Positions 53,050 to 62,624 of a DNA stretch of 64,000 nucleotides are shown in pieces. The stretch lies in assembly GCF_000260115.1 (NCBI RefSeq), contig NZ_JH651380.1:248001-312000 (forward strand). The letters are read 5' to 3'. The first letter of the stretch is position 1, and every line of letters begins with the position of its first letter. The position numbers were made by a program, and so were the translations under genes. The notes under the pieces are model-generated. The model was not told where the DNA came from, made no database searches, and saw only the letters and a list, made by a program, of their open reading frames with translations. The stretch is from Galbibacter orientalis DSM 19592. GTDB lineage: Bacteria; Bacteroidota; Bacteroidia; Flavobacteriales; Flavobacteriaceae.

Positions 53050-54051
53050 TTAATTAGTAGTGTACCAAGGCTGAATACTGTTTCTGTCCTTTAAAATGCT
53101 TTCTAATGTATAGTTTTTAGCTTCCGAGGAGGTTAATAAATGAGACCATTTAACACGATTTTTACTGGAAGCCGAAGCTCCTTTTGTTTGGTATTCAGCA
53201 TAAAAACTATTTTTGTGACTCTCATTTTTATTCCAATCGTGCCATCTTATAGGTAAAATGTGGCTTCCCATAGTACAATTTAAAAAAACAGTTTTAGCAT
53301 AGATTCGCCATGGTCTTCCTAGATAAACCTTAGTAACATCTTTATCTGCAGTAAGTTTACAATTAATAAAAACAAAACCGTATTTAGTATTTTTGTCTGT
53401 AGAAGCTGCTGTAATATAAGAATCGGATTTTGAGTGAATAGTACAGTCTTCAAAAACGGCTGTTGCTTGTCCGAAGATAAAATCGGTGGTTCCTTCAATA
53501 TAACAGTTTTTAAAGTATTGTTTAAAACCTTCTCCAGAAAGGAATACGGTATCTTGATTCCCTTTTATATTGCAATTTTCAATGAGAACACGATTTGCGT
53601 TAACCGTTAATGCAATAGCTTGCCCAACTTCCCCCGCAGTATTTTCAATAGTTAAGTTCTTTATAGTACAGTCATTTCCATTAATCTGTAGGGTAGGAGT
53701 ATGAAAAGTACTATTTCTACCAAGGTTAATTCCGTCAAAGTAATCGTTAAAACTAATAATGGTATTTTCCTTATTTTCTCCAATTAAGGTAACCTTTGGA
53801 TTCCATTGATAAATCTTTACTTTCTCATTATAAACTCCTTTTTTGACAAAAATTGTTATTTTATCATAAGGATACGATTTTGTATTGTTTATAGCCTCTT
53901 GGATGGAATTGTAATCTCCGCTCCCATCTTTAGCAACAATCATATCAAAATCATTAAAAAAGCACACATCATTTTTAGGTAATGCGTGTGCTTTTAATAG
54001 TAAACAAAAAAACAATGAGAGTAAAATTGTATAATGAATTTGTTGTTTCAT
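53050..54051 (-). CDS. Pectin methylesterase (CE8)
   Basis: A 333-residue secreted beta-helix enzyme (signal peptide MKQQIHYTILLSLFFCLLLKAHA). It hydrolyses methyl esters of homogalacturonan. Signature motifs are present: GEVGQAIALTV, GNQDTVFLSG (general acid Asp167), TTDFIFGQA (nucleophile Asp190) and YLGRPWR (Arg246). The start lies 1 nt after the GH105 stop codon, indicating coupling. Confidence 0.95.
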   Translation of the reverse strand: MKQQIHYTILLSLFFCLLLKAHALPKNDVCFFNDFDMIVAKDGSGDYNSIQEAINNTKSYPYDKITIFVKKGVYNEKVKIYQWNPKVTLIGENKENTIISFNDYFDGINLGRNSTFHTPTLQINGNDCTIKNLTIENTAGEVGQAIALTVNANRVLIENCNIKGNQDTVFLSGEGFKQYFKNCYIEGTTDFIFGQATAVFEDCTIHSKSDSYITAASTDKNTKYGFVFINCKLTADKDVTKVYLGRPWRIYAKTVFLNCTMGSHILPIRWHDWNKNESHKNSFYAEYQTKGASASSKNRVKWSHLLTSSEAKNYTLESILKDRNSIQPWYTTN

Positions 54052-54052
54052 T

Positions 54053-55282
54053 TTATTTATTTAGTTCTATTGCCGCCAATATAAAGGGGCCAGTGGCTTT
54101 AGGGTCGTTATCTTTTTTTGTTTCGTTGATATAATATTCATAAGAGCCATCTCTGTACGGGTTCCCACCCAAGCCAGCAACAGCACAAACTTCTGTAATA
54201 GTAACAACACCTTTCTCATCAACTTTAATTAGTTTTTCTGTGAGTCCGTTAAACCCTAAATCAGCATTTTTTTGGAAGCTTTTAGGTAAATACCCTTTAT
54301 TAACACCTTTTGCAAGCATATAGGTAAGCATGGCAGTACCAGAAGCTTCTAAGTAGTTTCCTTCTCGGTCTCCCATGTTTGTAACTTGGTACCATAATCC
54401 AGTTTTATCTTGAACTTTAACAACAGCAACTGCTAGTTCATTTAGGTATTCTATAAGTTCTTTTTTCTTTGGATGTTCTTCTGGGTAGAAATCTAAAACA
54501 TCTACCAGCGCCATTCCATACCATCCTAAGGAGCGCGACCAAAAGTTTGGAGAAGTACCCGTTTTTTTGTTAGCCCATTCCATTTCCCTACTTTCATCCC
54601 ATCCGTGGTACAGCAAGCCTGTTTCGTTGTCTTTGGCATTTTTTTGGATGAGTTCAAATTGCTTTGCTATATCATCCAATGCTTTTCCATCTTCAAAAGT
54701 AGTAGTGTATTCAGCATAAAAAGGAGCTCCCATGTATAAACCATCTAGCCACATTTGGTTTGGATATCTTTTTTTGTGCCAAAACCCACCAGACTCTGTT
54801 CTTGGCTGCCCTTTAAGTTGTAAACGAAGGGTGTCCATAGCAATCCGATATCTTTCATCCTCCGTTTTAGCATATAAATCGAATAAGATTTTTCCTGCAT
54901 TAATCATGTCTATGTTATACTTCTGCAAATCATAGTTTATTATTTTTCCGGTGCTATCTATTAATTCGTCAGCATATTGCTTGGCATAATTATAATAAAT
55001 ATCATTAGATGTTTCTTTATACAAAGCCTGCATAGAAAGAGAAACTAAGCCATGCACATAATCCCATTTTGGCCTTTTAGCATGATCAATTTGCCAAGCT
55101 TCAGGATTTCTATGAATAATGGAAAGCGCCATGCGTTCCGACCATTTTTTTGTGCTATCTACAGCTAATTCCTGAGTTGTTTCTTCATTGGTGTTTTCCT
55201 TTTTTTGCTCTTTACAACTCGTTGTAAACGTAAATGTTGTTGCCAAAAAAAGTGTGTATATACTTACTTTATTAATTTTCAT
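54053..55282 (-). CDS. GH105 unsaturated rhamnogalacturonyl hydrolase, lipoprotein
   Basis: A 409-residue (alpha/alpha)6-barrel enzyme that releases the unsaturated galacturonyl residue left by rhamnogalacturonan or pectate lyases. The lipoprotein signal peptide ends TSC with Cys23. The family motif MWLDGLYMGAPFYAEY carries catalytic Asp180, and HGWDESR and FWSRSLGWYGMALVDVLDFYP follow. It belongs to the YteR/YesR (GH105/88) group. Located between DUF4861 and the pectinesterase. The lyase that makes its substrate is not in the window. Confidence 0.93.
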   Translation of the reverse strand: MKINKVSIYTLFLATTFTFTTSCKEQKKENTNEETTQELAVDSTKKWSERMALSIIHRNPEAWQIDHAKRPKWDYVHGLVSLSMQALYKETSNDIYYNYAKQYADELIDSTGKIINYDLQKYNIDMINAGKILFDLYAKTEDERYRIAMDTLRLQLKGQPRTESGGFWHKKRYPNQMWLDGLYMGAPFYAEYTTTFEDGKALDDIAKQFELIQKNAKDNETGLLYHGWDESREMEWANKKTGTSPNFWSRSLGWYGMALVDVLDFYPEEHPKKKELIEYLNELAVAVVKVQDKTGLWYQVTNMGDREGNYLEASGTAMLTYMLAKGVNKGYLPKSFQKNADLGFNGLTEKLIKVDEKGVVTITEVCAVAGLGGNPYRDGSYEYYINETKKDNDPKATGPFILAAIELNK

Positions 55283-55309
55283 TTTAAAAATATTATAGTT
55301 TTGGTAGAG

Positions 55310-56341
55310 TTAATTTAACTGGTTATTTTTATTAAGCTGCTCTAATAGGGAGTTTATATAATTTGTAAAATCTTCTTTATTAGTAATCCCGTCTTTTTCT
55401 TTTTCCCAAGCACCTAAAAAGTAATAAGATATTGTATTGGTAGTAGGTTTAAATACTAATAAATGATCATCTGTTCCTTCTACAGCTTGTGCTACCTCAT
55501 CAGTTTTGTAAAAAAGAGCCATACCCAATTTGTCTGGAACTAATGTTTGTTCCCCATAAGTAGAAATATATGCCCACTTTTTATTTTCTGAAGTCTTTTT
55601 AGTTAATTCAATGTTGTCAAACTTTACAATTCCTGTGGCAATACCTTCAATTGCTTTAGAGGGAGTTACATCATGTTTTGTATATCTATGGTTGGGGGTA
55701 ATAGTTAATTTTGAATGAAGGTTAATTTTATCATTTCCAGTTTTCCATCCTTTGTAATCTATGTTAACAGAAGAAGAGGAATTTGTATTCTCAATTTTTG
55801 CGTTGGTTTGATCTACGTTTTCAAAATGCAAAACCTTTCCATCAAGATACCTTCCAATAGAACCAATCCCCATAGATTTCCCAGCTTTTAGGATATCCAT
55901 TCCCCAATCGTTCATTTCGTGATAAGAATCAAAATTGTCTTGCCCTACTTTTGGTAAAATAATTTCTTCTGTAGTTTTTCCAAAAATATCGATAGCATTT
56001 CTCCAATCTAAATACAGTCTATAACCAACTTTATTACTTTCCCATCCTGGGCCTTCATATCTAATATACCAAGAATGGTCTGTATGTTCTTTAGGAACAG
56101 TTAGTTCAGAAACATTTTTAAAAGAAGTTCCATTACTATATTCTTTATGGTTTCTAGAACCATCTATCCATTTACCACCTTGAGCAATAGAAATTTCTGC
56201 ATAAGATGTGCCTGTAATTTTATCTTCTTTAGATGTTTCAATGACAGTTTCTGAGGTTGTTTTTTCTTTATCTACTTCTTTTTTACATGATAAAGTAAGA
56301 GTTAAACAGCATAACGGAATAATAAATTTAGTTGCTTTCAT
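55310..56341 (-). CDS. DUF4861 domain lipoprotein
   Basis: A 343-residue protein with lipoprotein signal peptide (LTLSC, Cys19), and a beta-rich domain including HSWYIRYEGPGWESNKVGYRLYLDWRNAIDIFGK. I recognise it as DUF4861, a family commonly found next to GH105 and pectate-degrading genes. Its activity is not established; a uronate- or pectin-related binding or lyase-like role is plausible. It is the first gene behind the susD hairpin and starts 27 nt before GH105. Confidence 0.82.
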   Translation of the reverse strand: MKATKFIIPLCCLTLTLSCKKEVDKEKTTSETVIETSKEDKITGTSYAEISIAQGGKWIDGSRNHKEYSNGTSFKNVSELTVPKEHTDHSWYIRYEGPGWESNKVGYRLYLDWRNAIDIFGKTTEEIILPKVGQDNFDSYHEMNDWGMDILKAGKSMGIGSIGRYLDGKVLHFENVDQTNAKIENTNSSSSVNIDYKGWKTGNDKINLHSKLTITPNHRYTKHDVTPSKAIEGIATGIVKFDNIELTKKTSENKKWAYISTYGEQTLVPDKLGMALFYKTDEVAQAVEGTDDHLLVFKPTTNTISYYFLGAWEKEKDGITNKEDFTNYINSLLEQLNKNNQLN

Positions 56342-56384
56342 AGTTTTATTTTCTGAAGATTAATTAGTGATATTTTTTAAAAAA

Positions 56385-56419
56385 ATGAACTTGATAACCG
56401 TTAAAGATACCAAGTTCAT
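56385..56419 (-). terminator. Intercistronic hairpin with U-tract downstream of susD
   Basis: ATGAACTTG (56385-56393) pairs perfectly with CAAGTTCAT (56411-56419). On the minus strand the stem runs into TTTTTTT. It lies 40 nt after the susD stop codon. It could partly terminate or protect the 3' end of susCD mRNA, giving more SusCD than downstream enzymes. Confidence 0.75.
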
Positions 56420-56458
56420 AATTGCTAACTACAACCTTCGTTGCTTTATTAAAGTGGA

Positions 56459-58078
56459 TTAATTGTATGCAGGGTTTTGTGGAAAATCTTTATTTTGATT
56501 TAAGTCAATAGCATCTTGTGGTATCGGTCTTAATATTTTTAATTCTCCATTTGCGCCAGCAAAATTTCCTTCATTAATTAAATAATGATACATAGAAGCT
56601 CTTTCTACTAATTTCCCTGTACGTTTAAGATCAAACCAACGGTGGTATTCTCCTAAAAGTTCACGAGCTCTTTCGTCTAAAATATAATCAATATCTAAAT
56701 CTGCTGCTGTTGCAGGAGTAGCATTAGCTCTTTCTCTTACGGCATTAAGACGTTGCAGCGCAGTTGCTGGACTTGATTGTAAATAAGCTTCCGCAGCAAT
56801 TAAATAGGTATCTGCTAGTCTAGATAAAATAAGATCTCTCGTACTAGATCTATTACTGCTAAATGGAGCTTTAGGATCGTCAAACTTTTTAACTGGGATA
56901 GTTTCGTAATCAAAGTTTCTATTTTGAGAAGGTACATACTCTCCATATGGATGAATAGTAGCTTCTGGATTTGCTGCTGCATAGGCAGCTAAATCTGCAT
57001 CAGAGCTAGCCCATTTAGGGGCGTAATATTCTGCAACAGTTAAGCCACTATGGTCATCAACATCAAAATAGTCATAATATCTATTAAAAACCTCTGTCAT
57101 AAAAGTTCCTTCCCAACGCTCATCTCCTTCTTCAAATAAACCTACAGCAAATGCAGTAGGGCATAGGGTATAAGAGCGGTATGGAGCGTCTCCAGCAACT
57201 TCAGAACCGCCTAAATAAGAACTAAAATAGTAGTGTTGCTTACTTCCTAATCCTGTAGGATTAGTACTGTTGGCTGCTTCACTAAACTGTACAGAAAAAA
57301 TAGTTTCAGCATTCATTTCATTTCCAGGTCTCCACAATTCTTCAAAAGGAATAGATAATGCTTGTCCGTTTATAGCATCATCTGCATAACTAGCAGCTTT
57401 ACTAAAATCGTCTGAAGCGGCAAAACTTTCATAAGCTCTTGTTAAGTGTACTTTAGCTAATAAGTGTTGTACAGCTCTTTTGTTTACTCTTCCGTTGTAA
57501 GAACTTCCATCAACAAGAGATAGAGATTGTTCTAGTTCTGAAATAATAAAAGCGTACACTTCTTCAGCAGAATTTCTGTCGAATGTTAGCACAGGACTAT
57601 CAATATAGTCTGTTACTAAACCAACACCACCATAAGTTTGAACTAATAAGAAATAAGCATTGGCTCTTAAATATTTAACTTCTCCAATTCTCTTACTAAG
57701 GTCTGAAGTTTGTTCTGTTAGATCACTATAATAAATTGCCATATTTGCACTTTGGATAGCTTTATAGCAAGTGCTGTACAATTGCCCAACTCCTTGAGAA
57801 GAAGGAGTAAGTTGTGTATATTGACTTAATCCAGGCGGTTCTTGGTCACGCCCTTCCGCATATAAATCTGTACCAGCAGCAAATAACCAAGCATCACCAC
57901 CATATATATCTTTTAATTGTGCATAGTTTGCATTTACAAGTGTTTCAAACCCTTCCGCAGTATTATAAAAACTTTCTGCAGTTACATTTGATAGATTATC
58001 TTCTTCTAAGTAATCATCACATGAAAATAATGTGATGCTTAGAATAGCTAAACCGAATAATATGTTTTTCATTTTCAT
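56459..58078 (-). CDS. susD: SusD/RagB family surface glycan-binding lipoprotein
   Basis: A 539-residue outer-membrane lipoprotein with signal peptide ending LFSC (Cys20; MKNILF could also start at codon 3). The helical TPR scaffold of SusD is visible: FYNTAEGFETLVNANYAQLK, RANAYFLLVQTYGGVGLVTDY and the C-terminal RLADTYLIAAEAYL followed by LNAVRERA and ERARELLGEYHRWFDLKRTG. It binds oligosaccharide and lids the SusC barrel. The substrate is inferred from the downstream enzymes as pectin or rhamnogalacturonan. Lies 7 nt after susC. Confidence 0.97.
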   Translation of the reverse strand: MKMKNILFGLAILSITLFSCDDYLEEDNLSNVTAESFYNTAEGFETLVNANYAQLKDIYGGDAWLFAAGTDLYAEGRDQEPPGLSQYTQLTPSSQGVGQLYSTCYKAIQSANMAIYYSDLTEQTSDLSKRIGEVKYLRANAYFLLVQTYGGVGLVTDYIDSPVLTFDRNSAEEVYAFIISELEQSLSLVDGSSYNGRVNKRAVQHLLAKVHLTRAYESFAASDDFSKAASYADDAINGQALSIPFEELWRPGNEMNAETIFSVQFSEAANSTNPTGLGSKQHYYFSSYLGGSEVAGDAPYRSYTLCPTAFAVGLFEEGDERWEGTFMTEVFNRYYDYFDVDDHSGLTVAEYYAPKWASSDADLAAYAAANPEATIHPYGEYVPSQNRNFDYETIPVKKFDDPKAPFSSNRSSTRDLILSRLADTYLIAAEAYLQSSPATALQRLNAVRERANATPATAADLDIDYILDERARELLGEYHRWFDLKRTGKLVERASMYHYLINEGNFAGANGELKILRPIPQDAIDLNQNKDFPQNPAYN

Positions 58079-58084
58079 GATTGA

Positions 58085-61000
58085 TTAAAATTTTAAATTG
58101 ATTCCTAATTGATACGTAATATTACTTACTCGTCCTACTCCTAAACCAGCTCCAGCCCATTCAGGATCGTATCCATCATAATCTGTAAATACAAATGGAT
58201 TTAAAACATTTGCGTAGATTCTAAAATGTTTAATATTTAGTTTTTCAATTATATTCTGACCAAAAGTGTATCCTAAAGAAATGTTTTTCACTTTAACAAA
58301 AGAAGCATCTCTGTAATACCCTACGCCATCATTTCTCCAAAATGTCCCCATATTACGTGGTTGTGGATAGTTGTTTGAAGCTTGAGCAGGAACACCAGCT
58401 TGATTTTCTGGCACATACCAATCGATATCTAACTTTTGACGCCCACGATCTTCTGTATTTGTAAAATTTGCGTGAAAAGGACTATAAACATACACTCCTT
58501 GGTTGGTAATAAGCGAAGCAGATAAATCGATATTTCCAACGGTTAATTTGGTAAATAAACTTCCTGACCAATCAGGATTTGGAGTTCCTAAAATAATACG
58601 GTCGTCTGCGGGGTCAATTACACCATCATTATTAATATCTCTAACTTTAGCCTGACCTTCTGTTTGGTTGTACGATGTAGCTTCTGCAACTTCATCTCCT
58701 TGCCAGATCCCGTCAAAGTCATAATTATAAATAGCATCAATATCTTCCCCAATAAACCATCCGTTTCCAACATCATCAACTTCATCTTGTCCATATAATT
58801 CTTCAATAGAATTATTGTTTTTAGTGAAGGTAAGTGTGGTAGACCAAGTAACTTTTTGGTTATTAATAAGTATTCCTGTTAAACTTGCCTCAACTCCTGT
58901 ATTTTTTACAGAAGCTACGTTTGCATTGATAGAAGACCAGCCAGACTCGATTGGAAGTCTTTGTTCAAGAATTAAATCATCAGATAATCTGTCATAAACA
59001 TCAACACTACCATTTAATCGGTTGTTAAAGAATCCGTAGTCAATACCAAAGTTCATTTCACGTGTTTTTTCCCATCCTAAAGATTTATTAGCTAAAGCGC
59101 TAGGAAGCCATCCATTGGCAGAAGTTCCGTTAAAATCGTAGTATAATTGTCTGTCTAAACTGTTTTGTGTAGAATAAGGAGAAACATTATTGTTTCCAGT
59201 ATAACCGTAACTAGCTCTTAATTTTAAATTAGAAACGGTATTAGATTCTTTTAAGAAACCTTCTTCACTAACTCTCCAACCAATAGCTGCAGAAGGGAAA
59301 GTGTCCCATTGTTTATCTTGAGATAGGAGGGAAGAACCATCCCATCTGTTAGAAAGCGTAAGTAAATACTTATCTTTATAAGAATAGTTTAGACGTAACG
59401 CATAAGAGCTAAGTGTCTGCTTTGAATAATTAGAACCTAGGTTAAATGTACCCTGTTCTCCAGAGCCAATATTGTAGAAACCAGTGTCGAAAGGCATATT
59501 TCTAGAACTTTGGAAAGAAGTTTCGGTTCTACTGTAATACAAACTTTGTAATGCAAGGAAGTTAAAAGTATGTGCATCATTGAAAGTGTAATCAATATTA
59601 AATTGATTATCCCAAGTTCCATTGAAGTTTTCTCCTTTACTCATTTCTGCTGAAGGGAGGTCATTATTATCTACACCAACACTAGTCATAGCACCCCAGG
59701 CTTGCCCGTTTCTATAGCTAGAATATCCAGCAGAGTAGGTAGTTTTAAAAGATAACCAATCTAAAATATTATACTGAAAGTATACATTTCCAACCCCTGT
59801 CCATCTTCTGGTTTCATTAGTAGTGTTTGCAATTTCTAAAAGTGGATTATAGGTACTTGTTTTGTTAATAACAAAATCTCCATTTGCATCGGTAAGTTTC
59901 CCTGGTAATGGAAATAATTCATTATCGTTCAAGCCATAAGGATCTAAGAATGGATTTAACCTAAAAGCTTGTTGCATGGCATTATCACTACCATCTTGTT
60001 GTTCTGTTAAAGCGACAGTGAAATTTGCTCCAATTGAAAATTTATCGTTTATTTTTTTATCCAATCCAGATTTAAAAGTATACTTTTTTAATTCTTCATT
60101 TTGAATATTTCCAGTTTCCTTTTGGGCACCTATTCCTAAGTTATATCCCATCCCATCGTCTGTTCTTCCAGAAACATTTACATAATTGTTTTGTTGAATT
60201 CCTGTTTTTAATACAGCGTCATACCAATCAAAGGTTTCATTGTTTAAAGCTCTTCTTTCTAATTCAGAATTAGCGTCTCCAATAACTGCATCGTATAATG
60301 TCTCAGGGGTAACATATCCGTTAGGACCATTACTTGCAGTTGCTAGGTAAGCCGATTGATGATAATACCACCATTTTTGCCCACCCATCATTTCAGGAAG
60401 TCTTGCAACATCTTTTACTCCCATATAACTATCTAAGGTTACAGTAAAATTTGAGGGTGCATTTGCACCACTTTTTGTAGTTACAATAACAACACCATTG
60501 GATCCTCTAGAACCATAAATAGCAGTAGAAGATGCATCTTTTAAAATATCCATTCTTTGGATATCTTGTGGGTTTAAGAAATCTATATTGTCTGTAGGAA
60601 CTCCATCTACAACAAATAACGGATTTGTATTTCCGCTTAAAGAGTTTTTACCTCTAATGGTAATGTCAAAACCATCTCCAATACGTCCTGTAGATGGAGA
60701 TATTTGTACCCCAGGAACATTTCCTTGCAATGCTTCCAATGGATTATTCATGCTTCTCTCGGTAAGCGATTCAGAATCTAAACTCCCAACAGCTCCTGTT
60801 AAATCAGATTTTTTCTGAGTTCCATAACCAATAACAACAACCTCATCTAACGATTGCGTATCTGGTTCTAAAGTAATATTTATATTGGAAGTTCCATTAA
60901 GACTATACTCTTGAGTCTTAAAACCTATATAAGTAATTACTAATACAGCATCTGGTGAAGCTACATTTAAAGTAAAGTTCCCATCAAAATCTGTTGTAGT

Positions 61001-61189
61001 TCCGTTTGAAGTATTTTTTTCAACAACATTTACACCGGGTAGCGGAGTGCTAGTTTCCGCTTCAGTAATAACACCTGTTATTGTAGTGTTTTGTTGTCCG
61101 TAACTAAAGTTACTAAATGCAAAACAGCAAATAAATAATACTGAAAGCAAGTAATAATTTTTTGTTTTAAACAATAGTTTGGTTTTCAT
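58085..61189 (-). CDS. susC: SusC/RagA family TonB-linked outer-membrane transporter
   Basis: A 1034-residue protein: signal peptide (1-32), carboxypeptidase-D-like domain (TITGVITEAETSTPLPGVNVVEKNTSNG), TonB-box-like LDEVVVIGYGTQKK, plug (LTGAVGSL, VDGVPTDNIDFLNPQDIQRMDILKDASSTAIYGSRGSNGVVIVTTK) and the 22-strand barrel ending in YQLGINLKF. Imports oligosaccharides delivered by SusD using TonB energy. It is the first gene of the leftward operon. A good promoter and a LacI-type operator lie about 65-110 nt upstream. Confidence 0.97.
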   Translation of the reverse strand: MKTKLLFKTKNYYLLSVLFICCFAFSNFSYGQQNTTITGVITEAETSTPLPGVNVVEKNTSNGTTTDFDGNFTLNVASPDAVLVITYIGFKTQEYSLNGTSNINITLEPDTQSLDEVVVIGYGTQKKSDLTGAVGSLDSESLTERSMNNPLEALQGNVPGVQISPSTGRIGDGFDITIRGKNSLSGNTNPLFVVDGVPTDNIDFLNPQDIQRMDILKDASSTAIYGSRGSNGVVIVTTKSGANAPSNFTVTLDSYMGVKDVARLPEMMGGQKWWYYHQSAYLATASNGPNGYVTPETLYDAVIGDANSELERRALNNETFDWYDAVLKTGIQQNNYVNVSGRTDDGMGYNLGIGAQKETGNIQNEELKKYTFKSGLDKKINDKFSIGANFTVALTEQQDGSDNAMQQAFRLNPFLDPYGLNDNELFPLPGKLTDANGDFVINKTSTYNPLLEIANTTNETRRWTGVGNVYFQYNILDWLSFKTTYSAGYSSYRNGQAWGAMTSVGVDNNDLPSAEMSKGENFNGTWDNQFNIDYTFNDAHTFNFLALQSLYYSRTETSFQSSRNMPFDTGFYNIGSGEQGTFNLGSNYSKQTLSSYALRLNYSYKDKYLLTLSNRWDGSSLLSQDKQWDTFPSAAIGWRVSEEGFLKESNTVSNLKLRASYGYTGNNNVSPYSTQNSLDRQLYYDFNGTSANGWLPSALANKSLGWEKTREMNFGIDYGFFNNRLNGSVDVYDRLSDDLILEQRLPIESGWSSINANVASVKNTGVEASLTGILINNQKVTWSTTLTFTKNNNSIEELYGQDEVDDVGNGWFIGEDIDAIYNYDFDGIWQGDEVAEATSYNQTEGQAKVRDINNDGVIDPADDRIILGTPNPDWSGSLFTKLTVGNIDLSASLITNQGVYVYSPFHANFTNTEDRGRQKLDIDWYVPENQAGVPAQASNNYPQPRNMGTFWRNDGVGYYRDASFVKVKNISLGYTFGQNIIEKLNIKHFRIYANVLNPFVFTDYDGYDPEWAGAGLGVGRVSNITYQLGINLKF

Positions 61190-61253
61190 AATAATTGTTA
61201 GATTGAATTCTTAAATACAGTTAGTTGACTTTTAATCATTAAAAATTAATTTT

Positions 61254-61267
61254 TGTAATCGATTGCA
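61254..61267. promoter_or_regulatory. LacI-type operator upstream of susC
   Basis: TGTAATCGATTGCA, a near-palindrome of the LacI/GalR type with central CG. It lies immediately downstream of the susC -7 element (61268-61275), covering the probable transcription start. It shares TGTAATCGAT with the site at 61449-61462. Confidence 0.7.
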
Positions 61268-61297
61268 CGAATCTAAACAATAACTATTAAAAAACAA
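61268..61297 (-). promoter_or_regulatory. Promoter of susC
   Basis: On the minus strand, TTG (61295-61297), 19 nt, then TAGATTCG (61268-61275). This fits the Bacteroidota consensus TTG-N19-TAnnTTTG with one mismatch. The start codon of susC follows 79 nt downstream. Confidence 0.65.
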
Positions 61298-61448
61298 ATT
61301 TTTAATATAAAAAAATACCAAATTGACAATTTAAGCATAGGAATTTTAACATAATAGTACTGTTTTCCGTAATTTTTAATAGGTTTATAGTATTTTTTAC
61401 TATTTTGCAATAGGTTTTAGGATTCAATCTGAAGAAAAGTAGTGTTAT

Positions 61449-61462
61449 TGTAATCGATAACA
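61449..61462. promoter_or_regulatory. LacI-type operator upstream of the lacI-family gene
   Basis: TGTAATCGATAACA inside the longer inverted repeat AGTGTTAT...ATAACACT (61441-61464). Lies 30 nt before the probable -7 element TACATTTG (61492-61499), suggesting autoregulation and perhaps DNA looping with the site at 61254. Confidence 0.65.
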
Positions 61463-61491
61463 CTTTGAAATTTAGGTTTTTTTAAATTAGT

Positions 61492-61499
61492 TACATTTG
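61492..61499 (+). promoter_or_regulatory. Probable -7 element of the lacI-family gene
   Basis: TACATTTG is a perfect match to TAnnTTTG, 29 nt before the ATG. The nearest upstream TTG (61465-61467) is 24 nt away, a little long. Confidence 0.45.
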
Positions 61500-61528
61500 T
61501 AGAATATTCAACAGCCAAGAAAAGTTTA

Positions 61529-62545
61529 ATGAACGAGAAAACTACCATTTATGATATTGCCAAAGCGTTAAATGTAACAGCAGCAACAGTATCAAGAGCA
61601 TTAAATAATAATCCTAAAATTAGCGCAGCTACTAGGAAACTAGTAATGGAAACTGCTGCTAAAATGAATTATAAGCAAAATAAATTAGCATTAGCCCTTA
61701 AAAGTGGGAAGAGTAATAATGTAGGTGTTGTGGTTCCTTATATTGATAGGAATTTCTTTTCTGCTATTATTAGAGGGATAGAAGAAGAGTTATATCCATT
61801 GGGCTATCATGTTATTATTTGCCAAACGCATGAACAAGAGAGTGCCGAGATAGATAATATCAATGCACTTTTAAACGCGCAAGTAGACGGAATATTAATG
61901 TCGGTTTCTAAATTATCTACACAAACCTCTCATTTTGAACATGTTTTAAATAAAAATGTTCCTTTAGTATTTTTTGATAGAAAAAAAGATGTTAAGGGAG
62001 TTAGTACGGTTACTATAGACGATTATCAAGCGGGTTACAATGCTACTAAACATCTTATAGAGCAGGGGTGTAGTAAAATAGCACACCTTTCTGGAGACTG
62101 GGCTTTAGAGATTTATAAAAATAGATATAAAGGATATAAACAGGCATTGCTGGATAACGGAATAACATTTAATAAAGATTATGTTATTAAAACGAAGAGT
62201 GATATTAAAGCGGGTCATAAATCGGTTGAGAAATTGATGACTTTAGAAACTCCCCCTGATGCAATATTTTCCTCAAGTGATTATGTGGCACTTGGCGCAA
62301 TTCAGCAATTAAAAAAAATGGGAGTTAAAATCCCAGACGATTTTTGTGTGATAGGTTTTAGTAATGAGCCTTTTACTAAGTTTATGGAGCTTTCTATGAG
62401 TACTGTAGACCAATTACCGGTTGAAATGGGGAAAATGTCGGCAAAGGTATTTTTAGAGCAGGTAAAAGAATCGAATGTTAAAATTGAAAAGAAGGTAGTT
62501 TTAGCTCCCAATTTAAAAATTAGAGCTACTTCTACAAAAAAATAA
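61529..62545 (+). CDS. LacI family transcriptional regulator of the pectin locus
   Basis: A 338-residue repressor with an N-terminal helix-turn-helix (TIYDIAKALNVTAATVSRALNN, residues 4-25), hinge helix (ALALKSGKSNNVGVVV) and a periplasmic-binding-like effector domain (FFSAIIRGIEEELYPLGYHVIICQTH; PDAIFSSSDYVALGAIQQLKKMG). It should bind the two TGTAATCGAT sites in the divergent gap. The ligand is probably a galacturonate- or rhamnose-derived metabolite. It differs from the hybrid two-component or ECF systems that usually control sus loci. Ends at a UUCG-loop terminator. Confidence 0.93.
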   Translation: MNEKTTIYDIAKALNVTAATVSRALNNNPKISAATRKLVMETAAKMNYKQNKLALALKSGKSNNVGVVVPYIDRNFFSAIIRGIEEELYPLGYHVIICQTHEQESAEIDNINALLNAQVDGILMSVSKLSTQTSHFEHVLNKNVPLVFFDRKKDVKGVSTVTIDDYQAGYNATKHLIEQGCSKIAHLSGDWALEIYKNRYKGYKQALLDNGITFNKDYVIKTKSDIKAGHKSVEKLMTLETPPDAIFSSSDYVALGAIQQLKKMGVKIPDDFCVIGFSNEPFTKFMELSMSTVDQLPVEMGKMSAKVFLEQVKESNVKIEKKVVLAPNLKIRATSTKK

Positions 62546-62603
62546 TATTTTATTTACTCAACGAGATTATAATAAACTTAAGTTTATCTTGAATATACTG
62601 AAG

Positions 62604-62624
62604 ATAGGTTTCGACCTATTTTTA
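62604..62624 (+). terminator. Terminator of the lacI-family gene
   Basis: ATAGGT-TTCG-ACCTAT followed by TTTTTAGTTTTC: a 6-bp stem with a UUCG tetraloop and U-tract, 59 nt beyond the stop codon. The surrounding sequence (62556 onward) is loosely similar to the intergenic repeat family. The rest of 62546-62841 holds no gene; an inverted pair CCACTAAATTCACAAA (62704-62719) / GTGAATTTGTGG (62781-62792) is seen. Confidence 0.75.
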
